Below, one piece after another: positions 1-5,723 of a stretch of DNA of 21,730 bases; position 1 is the stretch's first letter, and every line of letters begins with the position of its first letter. The notes under the pieces are model-generated. The model saw nothing but the letters and a program-made list of their open reading frames with translations. It did not search any database and was not told where the DNA came from. The stretch comes from an uncultured Sutterella sp. (GTDB taxonomy: Bacteria; Pseudomonadota; Gammaproteobacteria; Burkholderiales; Burkholderiaceae_F). The stretch is taken from contig URFF01000025.1 in the NCBI GenBank assembly GCA_900546995.1, positions 1 to 21,730 of the forward strand. The letters are read 5' to 3'. The position numbers were made by a program, and so were the translations under genes.

Positions 1-436
1 CACCCAAAGACAAAGTGATGCCTAAACCCGAGGGTAACGCGTCACTAACGGTTTGTTGGTGAATTTTTTCAAGTACATCGGTTACAAAGCGGATGAATTT
101 CGGATCACGTCGCTCACCGGATTGAAGGCAAATAGAACCATAATGATTCTCGGCTGCCCAACAAGCCGCTTCGACGATTTGTTCTGCCGTTAATTCATAT
201 CGTGGAACCGAATGATTGGATTTACGAATGCCGCAATAACGGCAATCAAGCGTGCAGATATTGGAAAATTCAATTAATCCACGGTAATACACCTGATTAC
301 CGAGATGTTCGGTTGTGCGGGTAAAGGCAGCTTTTTGTAAAAGCGCAGCTTCATACGGATCCGAGATTTGGAGTAAACGAACGATATCTTCGTCGGTAAA
401 CTCAGTTTGCGTCAGGAGAGTGTCAATTTTTTTCAT
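1..436 (-). CDS. hydE: [FeFe]-hydrogenase maturase HydE (radical SAM), N-terminal part
   Basis: I translated this partial gene from the sequence; 145 codons are present and the C-terminus lies beyond the window edge. HydE is a radical SAM enzyme that works with HydG and HydF to build the diiron subcluster of the H-cluster. Visible features are the radical SAM cysteine triad C61, C65 and C68 in a CTLDCRYCGIR context, preceded by IEFSN, followed by RYELTAEQIVEAA, LQSGE and ITLSLG, which is the order seen in characterised HydE proteins. The ATG at 436 overlaps the end of hydF by 14 bp, so the two are probably translationally coupled; no strong Shine-Dalgarno precedes it. Identity is firm from the motifs and from hydF next door. 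Confidence 0.93.
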   Translation of the reverse strand, partial: MKKIDTLLTQTEFTDEDIVRLLQISDPYEAALLQKAAFTRTTEHLGNQVYYRGLIEFSNICTLDCRYCGIRKSNHSVPRYELTAEQIVEAACWAAENHYGSICLQSGERRDPKFIRFVTDVLEKIHQQTVSDALPSGLGITLSLG

Positions 437-1679
437 AGGATTTAAGGGCTGTTTCGTAAGCGGCTTTCGCTTGAGGGTGACAGGCAAGTGCTCGGTCCAG
501 AACGCCTTGAAGTAATGAAATTGCTACACCATAGTTTGTCATCGGTACACCTTGTGCTTTAGCAGCTCTGAGGCGAGCAAGCATATGGCGGCGCGTTACA
601 ATGCAGCCTCCGCACTGGATAATGACTTTATAGGGGCTTAGATCGGTAGGGAAGTCTTTCCCTACAGCGATATCGATTTGAATGTCACCGAATTTCTGTC
701 TTAACCAATTGGGTATTTTTACTCGTCCGATATCATCTTTTAACGGATGATGAGAGCAAGTTTCAGAAATTAGGACACGATCGCCTGGCTTGAGATTGGC
801 TATGGCCGCAGCGCCGACAGCCATTTCTTTCAAGTCACTTTTGGCATACGCCATTTGAATGGAGAAAGTTGTCACGGGAATGGGTTCGGGCACTTCTTTG
901 ACAACTCGTAAAACCACTTGACTGTCTGTTACCACTAGGGCCGGGGGAGTTTTTAATTCTTGTAAAGTCTCCTCAATACGGTCCTCCTTGATGACAAAAC
1001 ATTTTGCGCCAGCATCAAGCAACTCACGGATAGCTTGGACTTGTGGGAGTATGAGTCGTCCCTTGGGAGCCCCCGTATCAATAGGGGTCACTAAAATAAC
1101 GGTGTCCCCAGCGTGAGCTAAATCTCCCATTAGAGGGCGATCGGGTTCTGTTTGGGACAGAACCATTTGAATGATCGTATCTCGTAATTTTTCGATCCCT
1201 TGTTTATTGGCCGCAGAGGTCTGAACCACCGGGTAGCCGCGTTTTTGCAGTGACTTCAACAGGTCTGCAGAGACTTCGCCCAAGTCTGTTTTGTTGAAAA
1301 CAACGATCGTTGGTGTTGAGTTCTGATGAGTTAACTGCAGTAATCTTTCTTCATGATCGCCCCAGGCATTGGTTTCACAAACGATAATGGCGATATCCAT
1401 CCATTCAAGGACTGAAAGACTTTTTTGTACTCGTGCTTGTCCCAAGTCTCCAATATCGTCAATGCCGGCTGTATCCATAAAGACAACAGGGCCGATCGGA
1501 TGCAATTCAAACGCCTTTTCGACGGGATCCGTTGTCGTACCGGCAACACTGCTGACAATAGAAATGTTTTGGTTAGCTAACGCATTAATGAGGGAAGACT
1601 TCCCGGCATTGCGTTTTCCGAAAAGTCCGAAATGCAAACGTAATCCTTTCGGAGTTTCCATTCGGCTGGTAGTGGTCAT
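423..1679 (-). CDS. hydF: [FeFe]-hydrogenase maturation GTPase HydF
   Basis: HydF is the GTPase scaffold that carries the diiron precursor and delivers it to apo-HydA in the cytoplasm. An N-terminal Ras-like GTPase domain shows a Walker A GKRNAGKS at residues 21-28, a DTAG G3 motif and NKTD. A dimerisation region follows, then a C-terminal FeS domain with CSHHP and a distal QCGGC. HydF normally has CxH followed by HCxxC, so the distal His is Gln here. I chose the ATG at 1679 (418 aa) over the in-frame ATG at 1703 because CAGGAA sits 5 nt upstream of it and the earlier ATG has no ribosome site. It is separated from the hydrogenase structural genes by an intrinsic terminator and overlaps hydE by 14 bp. 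Confidence 0.95.
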   Translation of the reverse strand: MTTTSRMETPKGLRLHFGLFGKRNAGKSSLINALANQNISIVSSVAGTTTDPVEKAFELHPIGPVVFMDTAGIDDIGDLGQARVQKSLSVLEWMDIAIIVCETNAWGDHEERLLQLTHQNSTPTIVVFNKTDLGEVSADLLKSLQKRGYPVVQTSAANKQGIEKLRDTIIQMVLSQTEPDRPLMGDLAHAGDTVILVTPIDTGAPKGRLILPQVQAIRELLDAGAKCFVIKEDRIEETLQELKTPPALVVTDSQVVLRVVKEVPEPIPVTTFSIQMAYAKSDLKEMAVGAAAIANLKPGDRVLISETCSHHPLKDDIGRVKIPNWLRQKFGDIQIDIAVGKDFPTDLSPYKVIIQCGGCIVTRRHMLARLRAAKAQGVPMTNYGVAISLLQGVLDRALACHPQAKAAYETALKSYEKN

Positions 1680-1684
1680 GACAT

Positions 1685-1690
1685 TTCCTG
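1685..1690 (-). promoter_or_regulatory. Ribosome binding site deciding the hydF start
   Basis: CAGGAA lies 5 nt before the ATG at 1679. The upstream in-frame ATG at 1703 falls within the T-rich tail of the preceding terminator and has no Shine-Dalgarno, so the shorter HydF is favoured. Confidence 0.7.
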
Positions 1691-1698
1691 TTTTTAAA

Positions 1699-1743
1699 AA
1701 CAAAAATAAAAAGGGATTCGCCCGTATATTAGCGAATCCCTTT
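1699..1743 (-). terminator. Intrinsic terminator between cytochrome b gene and hydF
   Basis: A perfect 12-bp stem (AAAGGGATTCGC at 1710-1721 with GCGAATCCCTTT at 1732-1743) has a 10-nt loop. On the minus strand it is followed directly by a T-rich stretch, TTATTTTTG. This fits a Rho-independent terminator for the hydA-hydB-cytochrome b transcript. Only about 20 nt separate the T-tract from the hydF start, so no separate hydF promoter fits downstream; hydF may depend on readthrough. Confidence 0.85.
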
Positions 1744-1778
1744 ACGTTTAGGCGTAACCTAAACAGTACTTTCGTACA

Positions 1779-2450
1779 TTAACGACGTTGTTCGAGGTTG
1801 GTACGAATGACATCCTTTTCCAACCACGTCGGAGCATGGTGCTCGGCAGCTTCGTAGGAAATGGTCCCTTCGCCGATGCCCCAAATACCCTTGAAGTGTT
1901 CCCAAGAGAGCAATGCCAACGGGATGTGGGCGCAAACGACCATTAACGAGCAGATGATGGAGCCCCAAACATGGAACATATACATCCACCAGAACGTGCC
2001 CTTCGGGATGGCCGGAGCAAAGTAAAAGAGCAACCAGCCGGTCACAGCCAAGCCATACATCATGAACAAGAAGATGAGGTAGCTCATCTTTTGACCGCCG
2101 TTGTAGCGACCTTGCGGCGGAACTTCTTCAGGTCCGAAGGGGATCTTGAAGAAGCGACGCGGGTAGCCACCGAAATTGCGGAACCACTTGATCGTATTCA
2201 TGTCCCAGGTCAACAACGCATTGAGCATAGCAGCAAAGCGATGCGGAGCAAAGACGAGGAACCCGATCAGGTTAAAGGTGTAGACAACAGCGATACCGAT
2301 GTGCCAAATCATCAAATTGTTGGCCGTTTCGTCAGCTAAATTGCCGAAATACACCGCCACACCCGTAAATAACAAGGCAAACCAAGTGATCGCATTGACA
2401 CCATGGAAAACTTTGTCTGCAGGGTGGAATCGTAAAATACGTTCAGCCAT
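1779..2450 (-). CDS. Membrane cytochrome b subunit of the hydrogenase (FdnI/formate dehydrogenase gamma type)
   Basis: This 223-aa membrane protein resembles the cytochrome b556 gamma subunits of formate dehydrogenases. About four hydrophobic segments lie near residues 17-36, 47-67, 122-145 and 155-182. Candidate haem-ligand histidines are H16, H50, H160 and H175, and a family-typical YNGGQKM stretch is near 116-122. Its start shares one base with the hydB stop (TAATG), so it belongs to the hydA-hydB transcript. By family knowledge it would take electrons from the periplasmic hydrogenase and pass them through haem to (mena)quinone, making this an uptake hydrogenase. That direction is inference. 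A terminator follows the gene. Confidence 0.88.
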   Translation of the reverse strand: MAERILRFHPADKVFHGVNAITWFALLFTGVAVYFGNLADETANNLMIWHIGIAVVYTFNLIGFLVFAPHRFAAMLNALLTWDMNTIKWFRNFGGYPRRFFKIPFGPEEVPPQGRYNGGQKMSYLIFLFMMYGLAVTGWLLFYFAPAIPKGTFWWMYMFHVWGSIICSLMVVCAHIPLALLSWEHFKGIWGIGEGTISYEAAEHHAPTWLEKDVIRTNLEQRR

Positions 2451-2794
2451 TAGTGTTTACCTCCCAAAAGAGCCAAGTCGACACGAGGCGTGTAGTGGGT
2501 ATGTAGCAGTTCATAAGCCAAGCCATCCACCGGTTCCGTGTGCATGTCTTTGTAGAAACGCAACACAGAGGGGTTTTGGTGCGAATTGGTCAAACCGTTT
2601 TCTTGGCAAATTTTGTCATCACGGTACAAGCCGGCTTGACGGGCCTTAATGACATCAGAACGACGTTGGAGGAGGTCAACAACGGCATAGCCGGTGACGC
2701 CAATAGCCAAGGCCGTGACGCCGACAACTTTCAAAAAGCCGCGACGACCCAACATCATCATTGTTTGGCGTTCGGTATATTCATACTTGCGCAT
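2450..2794 (-). CDS. hydB: [FeFe] hydrogenase small subunit with Tat signal (HydB)
   Basis: This 114-aa protein has a twin-arginine signal, GRRGFLK at residues 16-22, followed by a hydrophobic stretch (VVGVTALAIGVTGYAVV). The rest matches the iron-hydrogenase small-subunit domain: GLYRDDKICQ, SHQNPSVLRFYKD and LLHTHYTPR. In Desulfovibrio-type HydAB the small subunit wraps around the large one and its Tat signal carries the folded complex to the periplasm. HydA here has no signal of its own, consistent with hitchhiking export. A ribosome site, GGAGA, sits 5 nt before the ATG. It lies 16 nt downstream of hydA and shares one base with the cytochrome b start. Confidence 0.92.
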   Translation of the reverse strand: MRKYEYTERQTMMMLGRRGFLKVVGVTALAIGVTGYAVVDLLQRRSDVIKARQAGLYRDDKICQENGLTNSHQNPSVLRFYKDMHTEPVDGLAYELLHTHYTPRVDLALLGGKH

Positions 2795-2810
2795 TTAAAT
2801 CTCCATCCAA

Positions 2811-4166
2811 TTAAATTTGCATCGGAATCGGCAAAGTGGGGTTAAGCCACGTTGCGCTATCGGTGCGAACCGGTTGACCACCACCGTTGACACAGCCGCC
2901 GGGGCAGTTCATAACTTCGATGAAGTGATAGCGATTCTTGTCTTCCTTGATACGACGCAACACGGTCTCAAGACCTTGCATAGCGCCGTTGACCACGCAA
3001 ACACGAACTTCGAAGGTCTTGCCACCCAAAGCTTTAATGGGCACAGGGATCGTCGCTTCTACGATTGCGTCAGTATGACCACGAACCACTTTGATATTCG
3101 GATCCTTGAGCTCTTCGCCGGATAACACGAAATAGGCCGTACGCAAAGCAGCTTCCATCACACCACCGGAGGTACCGAAAATCGTGCCAGCACCCGTGTA
3201 GATTTCCATCGTGCCGCGTTCGCGCTGCTTCGGCAATTCCAAGGGATTGATGCCTTTACGACGGAAAATTTCGGCGATTTCACGGGCCGTAACAACCGCA
3301 TCAATATCCTGGAAGGAAGGGGTGTTCGCAGGAATGCGACCGGTGTTGACCATGTGCTTCCAAGCCGAATTCATTTCAGGACGAGCAGCTTCGAAGATCT
3401 TCGCTGTGCAGGGGGTCACCGCCACCACATAGATATCACGCGGGTCTTTCTTCCAAACGTGTTCGGCAGCCCAAGTCTTGGCAATGGCACCACCCATTTG
3501 AATCGGGCTCTTTGCCGTTGACAAATGATTGAGCAAACCCGGATGGAATGTTTCGCAGTTCTTCACCCAGGCCGGGCAGCAGCTGGTGAAGTGCGGGAAC
3601 GGGTGGTGAGAGGCTTTTTCCAACTCAGGGCCACGTTCACCGAGGACCCAATAACGGATCTTCTTAACGAATTCCATGCCTTCTTCAATAATCGTTTGGT
3701 CGGCCGTTTGGTTCACGTCATAGGTGACAAAACCGGCTTTTTCCAAAGCATTTACAAACTGTTCGGTGACGAGATCGCCGGGCTTACCGCCGAATTCTTC
3801 ACAAATGGATACGCGAACAGCAGGCGAGGGGTGAGCAACCACAAGCTTAGTCGGGTCATCAAGCATCTTCATGACTTCATCGACAAAGCTCATTTGTTCA
3901 ATTGCATTGAAGGGGCAAGCAATTAAGCATTGACCGCAAGACAAGCAGGCATCTTCGCGAATGTGGTGAACAACGCCCAAGCCGCCCGAAATGGCGTGGA
4001 CCGGGCAAACTTTACGGCAGGTATCACAACCAACGCAGTTATCCTTGTTGATCTGAATGATCCCGCGCAATTCACCTTTGCGGAGGTTGCCAACGTATTC
4101 AGGTCCGTTTTCTCCATGCGCGTTGGGCGGAGGAGCAAACGTCGTGACCGATATCGTTTTTGACAT
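2811..4166 (-). CDS. hydA: [FeFe] hydrogenase large (catalytic) subunit HydA
   Basis: The protein is 451 aa from the ATG at 4166, about the size of the Desulfovibrio periplasmic enzyme. It catalyses reversible H2 oxidation at the H-cluster. Two ferredoxin-type [4Fe-4S] sites are visible (C44, C47, C50, C54 and C74, C77, C80, C84). The H-cluster motifs follow: L1 FTSCCPAW at 193-200, L2 VTPCTAKIFE at 250-259, and L3 EVMNCPGGCVNGGGQP at 417-432, giving cluster cysteines C197, C253, C421 and C425. L2 has Thr where MPC is usual, and L3 has Asn where Ala usually precedes the Cys. The annotated start has GGGAGAG 8 nt upstream; an earlier in-frame ATG at 4190 would place that site inside the gene. 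First gene of the hydA-hydB-cytochrome b unit. Confidence 0.96.
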   Translation of the reverse strand: MSKTISVTTFAPPPNAHGENGPEYVGNLRKGELRGIIQINKDNCVGCDTCRKVCPVHAISGGLGVVHHIREDACLSCGQCLIACPFNAIEQMSFVDEVMKMLDDPTKLVVAHPSPAVRVSICEEFGGKPGDLVTEQFVNALEKAGFVTYDVNQTADQTIIEEGMEFVKKIRYWVLGERGPELEKASHHPFPHFTSCCPAWVKNCETFHPGLLNHLSTAKSPIQMGGAIAKTWAAEHVWKKDPRDIYVVAVTPCTAKIFEAARPEMNSAWKHMVNTGRIPANTPSFQDIDAVVTAREIAEIFRRKGINPLELPKQRERGTMEIYTGAGTIFGTSGGVMEAALRTAYFVLSGEELKDPNIKVVRGHTDAIVEATIPVPIKALGGKTFEVRVCVVNGAMQGLETVLRRIKEDKNRYHFIEVMNCPGGCVNGGGQPVRTDSATWLNPTLPIPMQI

Positions 4167-4174
4167 GTTTAAAT

Positions 4175-4181
4175 CTCTCCC
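4175..4181 (-). promoter_or_regulatory. Ribosome binding site deciding the hydA start
   Basis: GGGAGAG is 8 nt before the ATG at 4166. It excludes the longer reading from 4190 and gives a HydA beginning MSKTIS. Confidence 0.75.
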
Positions 4182-4246
4182 AAGATTCAATGAAAAAAGA
4201 ATTGATCCCTTCGACCTGATTCATATCGTTTGGTCCAGATCGGCCT

Positions 4247-4270
4247 TAGGGATTGTACGTACAATTCCTA
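4247..4270. promoter_or_regulatory. 24-bp near-palindrome upstream of hydA (candidate operator)
   Basis: TAGGGATTGTAC is followed by GTACAATTCCTA, two 12-base arms with no spacer and one mismatched pair (4251 against 4266). The centre lies about 92 bp before the hydA ATG. The core ATTGTACGTACAAT is perfectly symmetrical, as expected of a site for a dimeric regulator. A weak -10-like TATGAA is at 4220-4225 on the minus strand. I do not recognise the regulator; it is not a standard FNR or CRP box. It may instead act as RNA structure (see the overlapping leader hairpin). Confidence 0.5.
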
Positions 4271-4317
4271 GAATCGAAACAGCGCTCAAAAGAGCGCAAT
4301 TCCGATTTTGTTAGGAA
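4265..4317 (-). promoter_or_regulatory. Extended hairpin in the hydA upstream region
   Basis: Reading the minus strand, UUCCUA (4317-4312), AAUCG (4307-4303) and GCGCUC (4297-4292) pair in order with GAGCGC (4287-4282), CGAUU (4276-4272) and UAGGAA (4270-4265), with a UUUU loop. The last arm, UAGGAA, is also half of the 24-bp palindrome, so the two structures exclude each other. This is seen directly in the sequence. Whether the segment is transcribed is not known; a TATAGT at 4317-4322 would start transcription inside it and lacks a good -35. Confidence 0.4.
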
Positions 4318-4362
4318 CTATAAGGAAAAATAGATGTAAAAGCCAGCTCCTTCCGCCCAATT

Positions 4363-4386
4363 GCGATACCTCTTTAGAGGTATCGC
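4363..4386 (-). terminator. Stem-loop just after the HemW-like gene
   Basis: GCGATACCTCT (4363-4373) and AGAGGTATCGC (4376-4386) form a perfect 11-bp inverted repeat starting 5 nt after the stop codon of the radical SAM gene. No T-run follows on either strand, so it is not a canonical intrinsic terminator. It could still end or protect the transcript. Confidence 0.5.
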
Positions 4387-4390
4387 TAAA

Positions 4391-5686
4391 TTACATGTCA
4401 ATAGCGGAAAGCGGTTTGCGAAGTTCCGCACGGATATTATCCATACCGGAATAAAATGCCTTCATCATCACCAGTCCGAGGAACTTTCCGGCATCCGTCA
4501 CAATGAGATTGTCGGGATCATTTGGATTGTCTTTGATGGCGCCAACCGCCTTGAGTCCCAACATTTCTTTAAAGAGCGCTTTATCTAAATTCACACCGTG
4601 CACATCACGGAAGTACTTACGAGATAGGCGGGCTGCGAATAATCCCAGTAACAGTCGATATTGCAAGACCGAGTGTTTATCAAAGGTACGGCGACGTTCT
4701 ACCCCCATTTTGCCGCTGGCAATTCGTTCGTTATAACGACGCAGGCTAAAGGTGTTGACATAAAGAGAGTCACCCAAAAAACTAAAGGCACCAGAGCCTA
4801 ATCCTAGATACTCGTCATGATCGACAACGTATTCGTCAAACCCTTCGTCATGCGTTCTTCCGAACGTCCATGACGTTAGCTGGTTATAGTGTTTACCCAG
4901 AGTGTTCAAGATGATTTGATATTGAGCAGCAAGATCCGCGCTGGGTGCGGCGATCGTATTTCTAACACTCTTTTTCGTTTGCGTCGTTACCATGAGAGGG
5001 TAAGTGGTAATTTGGCGTGGATTTAATTTCATGATTAAATCCATGTCGCGTTGCAATACCGCTTCGTTTTGTCCGCGAAAACCGAAAATCATGTCCACAT
5101 TGCAAATCGGGAAAAGTTCTTGAGCGGCTTGGATACGTTCGAAAATTTGCTCGCCACTGCCAAACTTTTCATACCGATCAATCATTTTGAGAATATTGTC
5201 ATCGAAGCTTTGTACGCCGATGGACATGCGATCGACCAATCCCTTAAGGTTTTTGAAAGAGGGGTTGGCAAGGTGCGCGGGGTCTGTTTCACAGGAAACC
5301 TCTTTAATCGAGGGGAACAATGTTCTTGCAAGCTCGATGGTCTTAATGAGTTCGTCTTCAAGGATGGTTGTTGTTCCGCCGCCGATATATAAGGACGTAA
5401 AATCATAGCCAAGGTCTTTGGCCATTTGCATTTCTTTACGCAAAGAAACGAAATACTCCCGAGCTTTGTATTCTTTAAAAATAAAACGGTGGAACGTGCA
5501 ATAGGAACACAGTGTATGGCAAAACGGGATGTGCGCATACATCATATACTCATGCCCGGGTTCTGGAGCAGGATGCCGATCTAGAATGACCGGATCCAAT
5601 ACAAGGTCCCGTTCGATGTAGTACTTCATGATGCGGTCTGTCAAGCCCACAACCCAGTCTGGTAATAACTTATTTTGTTCAGCCAT
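4391..5686 (-). CDS. HemN/HemW-family radical SAM protein, exact role unassigned
   Basis: This 431-aa protein has the radical SAM triad C56, C60, C63 in FCHTLCSYCTF, a following GGGTTT (most relatives have GGGTP), SIGVQSFDD, and a HemN-type C-terminal domain with GLGSGAFSF. It is longer than HemW (about 380 aa), with roughly 46 residues before the core. The family includes HemN (coproporphyrinogen dehydrogenase), HemW (haem chaperone), haem-degrading HutW/ChuW and class C methyltransferases such as MenK/MqnK, which methylate menaquinone. I cannot decide among these by eye. AGGA sits 7 nt before the ATG. It lies 37 nt downstream of the acyl-CoA synthetase gene, probably co-transcribed, and a stem-loop follows it. 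Confidence 0.8.
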   Translation of the reverse strand: MAEQNKLLPDWVVGLTDRIMKYYIERDLVLDPVILDRHPAPEPGHEYMMYAHIPFCHTLCSYCTFHRFIFKEYKAREYFVSLRKEMQMAKDLGYDFTSLYIGGGTTTILEDELIKTIELARTLFPSIKEVSCETDPAHLANPSFKNLKGLVDRMSIGVQSFDDNILKMIDRYEKFGSGEQIFERIQAAQELFPICNVDMIFGFRGQNEAVLQRDMDLIMKLNPRQITTYPLMVTTQTKKSVRNTIAAPSADLAAQYQIILNTLGKHYNQLTSWTFGRTHDEGFDEYVVDHDEYLGLGSGAFSFLGDSLYVNTFSLRRYNERIASGKMGVERRRTFDKHSVLQYRLLLGLFAARLSRKYFRDVHGVNLDKALFKEMLGLKAVGAIKDNPNDPDNLIVTDAGKFLGLVMMKAFYSGMDNIRAELRKPLSAIDM

Positions 5687-5723
5687 TTCGATTTCCTAAT
5701 TCTTTAATCTTGATCTGCCAATT

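Noticed and set aside
1369..1782. Plus-strand open frame of 137 codons opposite hydF and across the terminator
   Set aside because: Antisense to the HydF GTPase domain; its translation is not protein-like in the part outside hydF.
3525..3926. Plus-strand open frame of 133 codons opposite hydA
   Set aside because: Antisense to conserved HydA cluster motifs, with no motif or start signal of its own.
4167..4190. Longer HydA start at 4190
   Set aside because: The ribosome site GGGAGAG would fall inside the gene and the extra eight residues match nothing; the ATG at 4166 is better.
4252..4265. FNR or CRP box in the palindrome upstream of hydA
   Set aside because: Spacing and bases differ: the core is TTG-N6-CAA rather than TTGAT-N4-ATCAA, and there are no TGTGA half-sites.
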